This document shows, one piece after another, positions 41,101 to 49,112 of a stretch of DNA of 49,112 bases; the stretch's first letter is position 1; every line of letters starts with the position of its first letter. Below the pieces are notes generated by a model that was given only the letters and a program-made list of their open reading frames with translations, had not been told where the DNA came from and searched no databases. Made by a program: the position numbers and the translations under genes. This DNA comes from Amoebophrya sp. A120. Lineage: Eukaryota > Sar > Dinophyceae > Syndiniales > Amoebophryaceae. Where the stretch lies: positions 32,576-81,687 of the forward strand of contig CAJINV010000023.1 of assembly GCA_905178155.1 (NCBI GenBank). Direction: 5' to 3'.

Positions 41101-44100
41101 CTTCCAATGCAGATGATATTAAAAATCTTTACGGCGCTCAAGAAGTAGTACAACCTCTTCAGCCGAACCCGTCGGACGAGCAGCTCCGTTGTGCCCTCGC
41201 AGCGATTCCGCGTCCACGTGGTCCTGACAAAAGTGCTCCTGAAGGTGAGAGTGAACAAGAAGGAAAAGACCCAAGTGTGGATCGGCTACTTCACGAAGGG
41301 CATAGTACAGCGCAGATCTGCAAGTTTGCCGACGAACACCCGGACGCCGGGAAGGCAGCGGCTATCGGAGGAACCGACTATATACCCTTGGAAGAGAAGC
41401 AGAGCAGCGATGAAAAGGACGAAGCGCCACGAGCCGCTGCCTTGGTGGAAGATACTTCTACCCAGGTGGAAGCTGAACCGAAGAAAAACGAGGAAATAAA
41501 TCCTGAAGCTTGCACGACAGGTTTGGAGGTTCTTGCACAGCAGGAGCAGCCGAAAATGGGAGACGCTGTGGCACCAGCTTCTGTTATTTTCACTTCCAAA
41601 GATGAGACTGCTACGCATGCAGCTGAGGTTGGAAATGTTGAGAAACTTGACGACATCAAGCCAGACGAAGCTACTCCAGCTGCGGAAGGCAGTATCAATT
41701 CCGACCCGACCAGCACTGTTTCGGCGATTAAGCCCGAATGCGACCACCTCGATGAAAATGATTCGTCGTCGGATGAAAAAACTCCTCCAGAGATGACGCA
41801 ACAGCAGGAAGAGGCGATGGAGCGCTGTAGTTCCTCGGCGCACCCCGCTGTCCCCGCTTCCGCACCGGAGAAACCACAGGCGCCCGCCACGGCTCCCGAG
41901 GTTCCTAATGCAGAATCAGAAATTCGTCAAGCCTCGATGAAAAAAGAAGATGAAAGCGAAAACCTGATGAACCACGACGGCGAAAACAACAAACAAGAAA
42001 CACCAGTAGCTGTCGCATGCCCCGAAGATGTGGACGTTGAGCAAGATGACCAAGAGCAGCGACAAAAGAACCAAGAGGACAAAACTCCTGGTGCTAACCT
42101 ATCAACCAGTCCCGCACTGGTGGACGACCAAAACGTCATTGCGCCCGTATGGCGTTCTCAAATGTTACATTCTCAACTGTTACACGAGTTTGTAATGCAA
42201 GAGTGGCAAAATCGAAAGGAGGAAGATTGCGCCTTTTGCATTACAGGTTTGGCACAGATTCTAATCCTATTTAGCGAGTCGCGGACTTGTCATGCGAAGC
42301 AGCTTGCTCATGTAGTTACTCATGGCAAACTTGCATGACAAATCATGTAACAGTTGAGAATGTAACGCTTGAGAACCCCATAGCCCGGCTTGGTGCAAGC
42401 GCGGATCGCTTCCTTCAATTCCCATGCCGTGACGAAGTCCCCCCCGAGTGGTCATGGCGCAAAACATAAAAGTTCCCCTTCTGCTAGTCGTGGGAACAAG
42501 GACAAGTCAGGACCGTCTATCGGAGCCAATAAACAACGACCCTCGGAGGTTGATGTTGAACAAAAGCGAGGCAGCGATGAGAACTACCACAAAGAACGGC
42601 GACGATCCGCGGTCTCATTGGATGACGCCACTCATGTGGAAACTGATCTGAACAAGAACGAAGAAAATACGTCGCCAAAAGTGGAAAGCGCGGAGATGCC
42701 GGTGGAAGTTCTTGCGCACCAGCAGGAGCCGAAAGAGCTCCCACATGCTTCGAAGGCAGCTGTAGACGAGGCTCTTTCCACCTCTTCCCGGATCATGGAT
42801 GCTGCGTCCGTTTCGTCTCCGGCACCAGCACTACTATCCGCTGATGTTGTTGCAGCTCCTGAGGATGTAGCTCCCTGTTCAGAGGACCAAGACAAGGTTC
42901 AGGCCTCGAGGAAAGTAGAAGATGGCACTGCAGCTCCTCTTTGTGGTGATGAAGAGACGGGTCAAGAACGAGATGAGGTGTGCAATGAAAAAAAACTCGG
43001 GGCGGTACTCTCCCCTGTTGTGCGGAAACATGCTGCTGCTGCTCCTCCCGCCGCTTCATCTGCTACAGTGTCCGCTGCTGATGTTGATGGAGCTGAGATT
43101 CCTCTGGACGAGGAGCAAGATCAAACCGCTGAGAAATTGAAAGACGCCGTCGCGGGAGCAGTTCCTGGCGTTTCTCAGGAGATGATCAGCAAACAAGCCA
43201 CAGTTCTTGTGAGCAAAAGTGACACACTTGAAGGAAAACAGCTGACCAAGCCAGAGCAAGCTCCAGTGCCTGCGGAATGCAATGACTCCGACGTCGGTGG
43301 TCCAATCGCTGTTTCGACCGAAGGGGGTGACATCGAAATTCCGTTGCGTGAAAAAGAACCTCCTGCAGCTAATTCGTCGTCGTTGGTGCAAGAATTGAAG
43401 AAAGTGGAAGATGATGCAAAGATTTCCGGCTACAATAGTGGTTCCTGTTCAAGTTCCTCGGCGCAGTTGTCCGCTGACCCAGCACCCGGCGCACCGGAGA
43501 AAGCACCGGCACCCACAGGAGCTGGTCCTGCTTCCCTCCAGGTACTTCTCAACAGTTACATAAATTTGTGTTGCACGATAACAAACGTCCAAGGGGAAAG
43601 ATTGCGCGCTTCGCATTACAAATTTCGAAAGGATTCACCTGCTGTTAAGGGAATCGCGAGCTTGTCATGCTAAGTAGCTTGATCGTGTGGAGGGTGATAG
43701 CAAATTTGCATGACAAATCCATGTACGGCTGAGAGTGTAACGTTTGAGAACGCCATGTCCTGCTTCCCTCCAGGTACCTGTACCAGAACCGGACATCAGC
43801 ATCCTCTCTGGAGTAAAGGATCACGCGGGTGAAGGGCAAGGTGAAGGAGGTGGAGCCCCCGTGCCTTCTGGCACTAGCACTTGCTTCCCTTTTACTTCTG
43901 GCGGTTCACTCGGAGCACACGACCAGGGCCGCGCACCAGCCGGAGGAGACGGCGCAGGCGGGCCTCCAAGTGACGGCGACGGCGACGGCAATGGGCCGCC
44001 AAGTGACGGCAGCGGCAATGGACCGCCAAGTGGCGACAAAAATGGCAATGGACCGCCAAGTGACGGTGACGGCGACGGCAACGCCCCCCCAGGTGGCGAC

Positions 44101-47100
44101 GGCAATGGGCCGTCAAGTGGCGACGGCAATGGACCCCCAGCTGGCGGTGATAGCGGTGGACCGCCAAGTGGCGACGGCAATGGACCCCCAGCTGGCGGTG
44201 ATGGCGGTGGACCACCAAGTGGCGGTAAAAATGGACCTCCAGCTGGCGGTGATGGCGGTGGACCACCAAATGGCGGTAATGGCGGTCGACCCCCGGCCCG
44301 TGGCGGTAGTGGCGGTGGACCTCCTGACGGAGGCGATGACGGTGATGACGACAGCCCAAGGAAAACCACGTCGGATGACGACGAAGATAGTGATGACGAG
44401 GACGTCGAGGAGATGACCCCGAAGAGCACCTACAACCCGCGACAGCACCAGGGGCAAAAAGCAGGCGAAGGCGAGCCTGTGCCGGGCGATAACTGGGAGG
44501 AGATTTGTGCGTGGAAAAAGCTGAATAACCCAAAGACCATATGAACTGCAACAGTATCGTACTCGTAGTAATTACTGCAGTTATGCATCACAAATCTCTA
44601 TCTTAGAGCAAATCCGGATTATACAAATTCAATTTGAAATGCTGGGTCGATTTGTATTGCAATTTATACCAATAAAATACCAATAGCACGATACTTTTGC
44701 AATTCATACACCATGTACATCGACCAGTTTAGAGATGGCATCGACCGCGACACGAATCGCGAGATCGCGACTTTTATCAACTGCAAATATATCTGGGTCT
44801 GGAAGGTGGATCCGAACTTGTCATGCAAACTCTGGATTACACAAAAATTTGTGTTGCGTGAACGCCTAAAGCTGTCAACTTTTTGCTACGCAAATAGCGA
44901 GTTTCTCATGCAGGATAGGCATCAAGCGACCCCAAGAAAACTATGTCATGCTGCTGCGCGCATTTTTGCAGGGCATCTGTCTCTGTGTGACCCAAAAGAT
45001 GCATGACAAACTTGCGCAATCTTCCAGACCCAGACATAATATTTGCATTTGATAACTTTCATCGCGTTTTGTACCTTTTCGTCTGCTTTTTCGTCTACGT
45101 TCGCATTGCTGGGAGGTGGCAATGGAAGCAGGGGAGTTCGTGGTGCGCGCTCTCATGACCTCATGGCACAGATGATGATGATGCAGCAAGCAGTCGTGGG
45201 CGGTGGTGGTCCTCTGGGTGACTACAACGATGCCCCATTGGGAGAATTGCTTTTCGGTGGCTATGGCGGACAAGGCAGCTACATGCTGAATGACGTCGAT
45301 GACCAAGAAGATGACACTGTCAGCTATGACTTGCTCAAACGTTACAATCCCAAACGTTACAATAGAATCTGGAATCTGTGTTGCATGATGAGCATAGCAG
45401 ACTTGCACCGCGTTCCTGTAGTTCCACCTTTTGCAATACAAATTTCGCCAGATCTTTGTAGTGGGTTTTGGGGCTCGGGAACTTGTCATGCGCAATCCTA
45501 TGAGAGGTGTTGGCTAGATCTTGCACTCCTGCATCACAGATTTTCATATTCTATTGCAACGTTTGAGATTGTAACATCTGAGGGGGTTATATCAGCCTGG
45601 TTAGCTGCCCGCAGGCACGCATTGGGCTCGCCAACACGGACCGGGACATGCGGCTTATGCGGTTATCCTCGTTATTGGGCTTATGAAATGCAAAAACATA
45701 AAGATAAACATCGTAGTAGGATATATTGCATTACAAATTTTCCCAGAAGGACGAAAGGGACTTGTAGTGCTGATTTTGCTGAGCAACAAGATTTGTCATG
45801 CATAATTGCAATTAGCACGACTATACGATACTTTTTCACAGGATAAGGCAACGGCAACAGCAACTCCAACTTCTTCGCGAACAACCACGATGGAGATCAT
45901 ATTGATGCCGAATTCGATATGGACTTCTCAAATGTTACATTCTCAACTGTTACATGAATTTGTAACGCAAGACTGGCAAAAGTGAAAGCAGAGGAGGAAG
46001 ATTGCGCCTTTTGCATTACACGTTTGGCGCAGATTCAGGTGCTGCGGGGTGGCAGCGGGGTGGCAACAGGGTGGCAACGGGGTGGCAACGGGGTGGCAAC
46101 GGGGTGGCAAAGGGGTGGCAACGGGATGGCAGCGGGGTGGCAACGGGGTGGCAGCGGGGTGGCAGCGGGGTGGCAACGGGGTGGCAACGGGGTGGCAACG
46201 GGGTGGCAGTTTTGCATGACAAATTGGGTGGCAACGGGGTGGCAGTTTTGCATGACAAATTCATGCAACAGTTGAGAGTGTAACGTTTGAGAACGCCATA
46301 TTCGACCACGCCAGCGTGCTTGAGGAAGTAGAATCCGTTCTGTTTCAAGATTGTGAATCACCAATGAGTTCGGCACGAAGCGTCGTGGAAGCCGCGATGC
46401 ATCACCAAAGTTCTTCTACTCCATTTCGACTGGAAAACGCCCAAAACGCAAACGAAATGAGCTCGATGAAAATGTTGCCGCCAAGTGCAGCAAGTGGTTC
46501 TTCATCGTCTTCAGCATCGTCTTGCGCACCGAAGATGTTGAACCAGCAGCTCGTCCCGACGTCGTCCTTCCTGGGCGCAGCTGCACCAGGAGGAATGGAA
46601 ATCGCAGAACTACAAGCTCATGGTGATCAAGCTGCTGACCAAGGATCTACTTGCTCTCCTGCGTTTGATGACTTGGATGTAAATCGTGATGCCAACGCTG
46701 CTCCCGACGTTGCGAAGGTGTCGGTCCACGACGAAAATAAAGCGGAGCCAAGTCCGGAGGTAGGTTCTTCTCGTACCGCTGGATTGTGCAGCTCTAGTAC
46801 CTCCTGCAGCTCTAGCGTGGAATCGACCTACCCCATCGTGGTCGGAGGTGGGAAAAGCAGCTGCACCAGTGGCACGACGACTTTTTCTCCTGTTGTTGAT
46901 GCTGATGGACTCGGAGAAAACGGCGAGGGGACCCTGTTTGGCGGAACTAGCGTTGTTCCGGGAGCCGCGCCTGCGAATGTTGAAAAATCCAGCACGTGCA
47001 GAGCCACCAGCAGCGCTGACAAACAAAACGGGGATAAAAATGTTGATCCTCGTAATATCAATGCTCAACTTCTTGCTGAAGACAAAGGCCTCAGTAAAAT

Positions 47101-49099
47101 TTCCGAAGCCGCTGTCGAGCAGGAGGTCGCCGTGGCGAGCACAAGCCGTACCGCAACCTACAGGGAGAACGAGGACAAGAAGATGCCGTCCACCTCTCCG
47201 GTCGTGCCGGTTGTTCCTTGTTCCAGATTAATAAAGCCGGTCGTCTCTGAGGCAGACTTGCTGCGCAGTATTCGCAAAAAAGAAAGGTCTTCTGAGCAAG
47301 AGCTGTGTTCTCGCAACGACGTAAAAATTGTATCCTCAACCACCCAAATCCAAAAGATGATTGGCGAAAATAAAGAAAACGCTCCTGGACAAGTTCAAAT
47401 CGCGTCGATGAATACAGACCCTCTCGCCGAGTCACGACCTGTGGAGAAGAAACTAGAGGAAGGTTCTTCCACAAAAATATCTTCCAGTTTGCTATTCCAG
47501 CGCGCTGCCCCGAAACGCGCCGCGGCGATGAAGTCGACGGGTCGTGGTGGCCAGGAGGATAACACTATTGAAACGGGCCAGGACATCACCATCACGGCAG
47601 TTCCGGCGCCAGGAACCAGCCCTAGTACGGATAAAACCGATGTCCTCGAGGATGTTCCCACACTATCATGCGCACAACAAACGAAAGATGAAAGTCAACC
47701 GGCTCCGCCTTCTTCACGTGAAAGTCAAGCGGCTCCGCCGTCTTGTCCACGACGAAAGAAAGGCAATAAAGTCCTCTCAGAAGCCGATCTGCTCGCGAGC
47801 ATGGTGCTATGGCCTTCTCAAACGTTACAATCTCAAACGTTACAATAGAATCTGGATTTTGTCTTGCATGAAGAGCATGATGAACGTATGTAGAGTTGCG
47901 CCTTTTGCAATACAAATTTCGCCAGATATCAATGGCGTTTTGGGTGCCGAAACTTGTCATGCGCAAGTCTATGGGACTACGGTAGATCATGCACTTCCTG
48001 CATCACAGATTTCCATATTCTATTGTAACGTTTGAGATTGTAACGTTTGAGCAGGTTATAGCTGCAAAAATCTACTTCGGCAAGAAAAGAAATGAAACTG
48101 GAAAAGCAGCAAGAGCCGGCCCCGGCGCAGCCAAAAATTACTTCTACACTACACGACGACCCCCGGGAGGATGAGGAACTGAAAAATCATACTGAACTTC
48201 AATCGGGAGAGCTAGTGGCTTCTAAACAGCTTCGTCAAGAAGACAAGGAAGAAGACGACCGCGGTAGTACTCAAGATGTTGAAAAAGGCGAAGCGACGAC
48301 GCTTGTTGAAGGACCACGAACTACGGAACCAGAACAACGAGAAATTTTTATCTCCAATGGAGAAGATGAAAAACGGGCAGTCGCAGACGAGCTCTGGAGC
48401 GACATTCTTGTAGTAGAACATGAACAACCGGAGAAGGAGAAAGAACAGAAGGCGGAGCATGATATTAGTAAACAAGCGGAGAAACAGCTGGAGCGAATTG
48501 TTCCAATTCCTCCTCTCGAGGTAGAAGAAGATAAAGCTCCTACTTCGACGGCTAACATGCTCGCGGAAGAGCCCGAGAGGAAAACGGGAATCGCGGAAAG
48601 CAAAGGCGTGATGATCGGGGGCGTTGTAGTACCAGCTGGTGCAAGAGAGGACATCGATACGTCGCCCCCGGTGGAAGAAGATGATCATCCTCAACATGTT
48701 GTTGAGACCGAAGAGCAAAGAAGAAAGCGGGAGGCGGCCGATAACCTCTGGGCCGATCTTGGAGGAGGTGCGTCGGGAACTTCTACATCCGAAAAAAACA
48801 AGAAAGGACGCGGTCTCACCCTGCTTTCAGCCGCCATCAAGCGGCCTGAGAATACTTCTTCTAAGGGACTTTTTTACAAGGCATCGGCGCCTAGGCCTGG
48901 TGCAGGAGCAGCTGCTGTCGTGCCTGCAAGTTCATCGAGTACAAGCGCCGCGGCTGGTGCCTCAGGTGATCTGGTAACCAAATGCGTGCGCGCGCGCGCG
49001 CAGAGCGCGCGCCGGCCCACGAAGCCGGCGCGCGCGCTCTGCGCGCTTGCGATATTGCTTAGCAAACGCAGCGCGAAGGCAGTTGCCGTTACCATATAG
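35123..49099 (+). CDS. Giant low-complexity protein, 17 exons, unknown function
   Basis: Exons are 35123-36078, 36234-36310, 36589-36635, 36800-38004, 38269-38411, 38566-38630, 38757-38979, 39926-40168, 40732-42147, 42388-43545, 43778-44539, 44714-44774, 45060-45324, 45597-45681, 45851-45917, 46306-47807 and 48066-49099. The phases agree at all 16 junctions, and the total is 9309 nt (3102 residues plus TAG). The true start may lie upstream and the last 120 bp may be non-coding. Exons 1-4 form a Lys/Arg/Glu-rich helical region (QARKRKEERQKKIAEQEKKK). Exon 4 has five copies of a KGKGCGPAGxSST repeat. Exons 5-7 are acidic. Exons 9 and 10 share diverged repeats (GLEVLAQQEQPK and VEVLAHQQEPK; IPLEEK, IPLDEE, IPLREK). 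Exon 11 is a Gly/Pro/Asp repeat. Exons 16-17 repeat LSEADLLxS and ADxLWxD(I/L). These look like scaffold-type linear motifs; no known domain is recognised. Confidence 0.65.
36079..36228. mobile_element. Family B introner (reverse)
   Basis: Ends are TATGAACTGCAAAAGTAACG and GATACTTTTGCACAGGATA, with a perfect GAGAA duplication. Confidence 0.92.
36311..36583. mobile_element. Family A introner
   Basis: Ends are TATCAAATGCAAAAATGTC and CATATTTGCATTTGATA; flanks GCCGG/GCCGA. Removal gives NPFLCEPVRSDDEEG. Confidence 0.9.
36636..36794. mobile_element. Family B introner
   Basis: Ends are TACGCTGTGTAAAAGCATCG and ATGCTTTTGCAATGCATA, with a perfect TTCCG duplication. Removal gives HATIPQRFLDQ. Confidence 0.9.
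37556..37755 (+). repeat. Coding tandem repeat (KGKGCGPAGxSSTTTS)
   Basis: Four full units and a shortened fifth, of 51-57 bp, each beginning with GGAAAAGGATGTGG or a close variant. All length changes are multiples of three. Confidence 0.88.
38005..38263. mobile_element. Family A introner
   Basis: Ends are TATCAACTGTAAAAATGTC and TTTTTAAACTTGATA, with a perfect GCGAG duplication. Confidence 0.92.
38412..38560. mobile_element. Family B introner with an empty paralogous site
   Basis: Ends are TATCCTCTGTAAAAGTAGCG and CGATGCTTTTGCAGTTCATA; flanks CCAGA/CTAGA. The following duplicated exon (38757 on) reads the same site uninterrupted as TTATCCAGAAGCCAAGATGC. Confidence 0.93.
38631..38751. mobile_element. 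Short family B introner
   Basis: Ends are TATGCAATGCAAAAGTATCG and GATGCTTTTGCATTCGATA; flanks TCGTT/ACGTT. At 121 bp it is the shortest complete copy. It separates the two tandem exon copies. Confidence 0.88.
38757..38830 (+). repeat. Tandemly duplicated exon segment (second copy)
   Basis: GVIQKPRCKKKLADEE repeats the exon 5/6 junction product GVIQKPRCKEKLADEE. This copy has no introner. Confidence 0.9.
38980..39920. mobile_element. Giant family A introner (941 bp)
   Basis: Ends are TATCAAGTGCAAATATGTC and ACTTTTGCATTTGATA, with a perfect TGCAC duplication. Removal gives VVLGAPAAQDEPMSS in frame. About 650 bp more than usual is carried inside, including a GCCGGATGACTGTGACCTGG repeat. Confidence 0.9.
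39576..39762. repeat. GGATGACTGTGACCTGGCT repeats inside an introner
   Basis: Four copies, irregularly spaced by about 35-90 bp, with CAGCCGGATGACTGTG as the best-conserved part. No frame is conserved. Confidence 0.85.
40169..40731 (+). other. GT-AG intron filled with hairpin repeats
   Basis: The donor is GTAAGTATATG and the acceptor CGACCCCCCAG; phase 1. Between about 40250 and 40640 it holds several copies of GTTTGTCCCG-CTTCCCGATT-CGGGACAAAC-like hairpins separated by GCCGGGGC(A/C)A and GGGCATTTC blocks. Confidence 0.85.
42148..42382. mobile_element. Family H introner
   Basis: TIRs are TATGGCGTTCTCAAATG and GCTTGAGAACCCCATA, with a perfect GCCCG duplication. Confidence 0.92.
43546..43756. 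mobile_element. Family H introner with a 21-bp flanking duplication
   Basis: The right end CGTTTGAGAACGCCAT is typical, but the left end is shortened (TTCTCAACAGTTACA). The flanks are a perfect 21-bp duplication (43525-43545, 43757-43777) containing CTCCAGGTAC. Splicing can be GT-AG (43542-43773) and gives ASLQVPVPEPD. Confidence 0.88.
43935..44335 (+). repeat. Coding Gly/Pro/Asp repeat
   Basis: Units of GDGNGPPSG and AGGDGGGPPSG type repeat with variable spacing, from GGCGACGGCAATGGGCCGCC-like DNA. The encoded stretch would be flexible and acidic. Confidence 0.88.
44540..44708. mobile_element. Family B introner
   Basis: Ends are TATGAACTGCAACAGTATCG and CGATACTTTTGCAATTCATA; flanks GACCA/CACCA. 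Removal gives LNNPKTMYIDQFRDG. Confidence 0.9.
44775..45054. mobile_element. Family A introner
   Basis: Ends are TATCAACTGCAAATATATC and AATATTTGCATTTGATA, with a perfect ACTTT duplication. Confidence 0.92.
45325..45591. mobile_element. Family H2 introner
   Basis: The left end TATGACTTGCTCAAACG and right end GTAACATCTGAGGGGGTTAT, A flank a perfect TCAGC duplication. A second inverted block (ACGTTACAAT / ATTGCAACGT) lies inside. Confidence 0.9.
45682..45845. mobile_element. Family B introner (diverged)
   Basis: Ends are TATGAAATGCAAAAACATAA and CGATACTTTTTCACAGGATA; flanks GGGCT/AGGCA match in 3 of 5. Removal keeps frame (SSLLGYGNSNSNFF). Confidence 0.82.
45918..46300. mobile_element. Family H introner expanded by an 11-bp G-rich array
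   Basis: TIRs are TATGGACTTCTCAAATG and GTTTGAGAACGCCATA, with a perfect TTCGA duplication. Removal gives DAEFDHASVLEEVE. Confidence 0.92.
46045..46210. repeat. GGGGTGGCAAC tandem array inside an introner
   Basis: About 15 units of 11 bp with few variants (GGCAGC, GGGATGG). A partial unit recurs at about 46225. G-runs on the plus strand are dense enough to form G-quadruplexes. Confidence 0.93.
47808..48060. mobile_element. Family H2 introner
   Basis: The left end TATGGCCTTCTCAAACG and right end TAACGTTTGAGCAGGTTATA flank GGTGC/GCTGC. Removal gives LLASMVQKSTSARKEM. Confidence 0.9.
48973..49096. repeat. Long GC palindrome at the window edge
   Basis: Arms GCGCGCAGAGCGCGCGCCGG (about 48995-49015) and GCCGGCGCGCGCGCTCTGCG (49024-49043) pair around CCACGAA. 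Further out, GGTAAC (48973) and GTTACC (49088) are also inverted. It falls in the last codons of the giant gene and may be an inserted element. Confidence 0.75.
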
Positions 49100-49112
49100 G
49101 GCAACCGCCGGG

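Overview
This is eukaryotic nuclear DNA, most likely from an alveolate and most like a syndinian dinoflagellate of the Amoebophrya type. That placement is an inference from gene architecture. Exons are cut by dozens of short, repetitive introns that look like non-autonomous DNA transposons. They have terminal inverted repeats (TIRs), almost always flank a 5-bp target-site duplication (TSD), and lack GT-AG borders. From memory, such introners have been described in Amoebophrya and some other dinoflagellates; I could not check this here. A minority of introns are ordinary GT-AG.

I recognise about 48 introner copies in ten families, plus several decayed ones. Family A ends in TATCAAATGC...GCATTTGATA with an inner TGTCTGGGTCTGG block. 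Family B ends in TATCCTGTGCAAAAG / TATGCATTGCAAAAG. Family C ends in TATGACAGTGCACAAC. D carries CAATGAAAAATGCCCCCACC. E has C/G runs next to its ends. F starts TATCCTGAGAAAAAAGTG. G starts TATCCTGAGGAAAAACG. H starts TATGGCGTTCTCAAATG, H2 starts TATGACTTGCTCAAACG, and I is a single copy. By eye about 31 copies have a perfect 5-bp TSD and about 13 have 4 of 5. Deleting each element plus one TSD copy restores the reading frame in nearly every case; this is the main evidence for the gene models.

Layout: 0-5.7 kb holds hairpin repeats, a small basic Lys/Ser-rich gene (966-1844) and decayed introners. 5.7-8.6 kb is a plus-strand coiled-coil gene. 9.5-10.1 kb is a small gene with a possible signal peptide. 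10.3-13.0 kb is a minus-strand low-complexity gene with five introners and one in-frame TGA. 13.2-16.5 kb is a plus-strand gene followed by a tandem segmental duplication whose second copy lacks the introner, giving a natural empty site. 17.0-22.7 kb is the only gene with a clear function: an Hsp110-type chaperone lacking most of its beta substrate-binding domain and fused to a C-terminal TPR domain. Its 16 exons total 2469 nt, an exact multiple of three. 22.7-25.4 kb is AT-rich intergenic DNA. 25.4-26.7 kb is a short Gly/Pro/Ser-rich gene. 27.4-34.2 kb is an Arg/Ser-rich gene with a 1.5-kb composite intron that contains an assembly gap (N at 29034). 35.1-49.1 kb is a very large low-complexity gene (17 exons, about 3100 codons) that probably runs to or past the window edge.

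Apart from the chaperone, the proteins are low in complexity and I do not recognise them. No rRNA, tRNA, CRISPR or prokaryotic feature was found. Coordinates were counted by hand and can be off by a few bases. Splice positions inside a TSD cannot be resolved from DNA alone.
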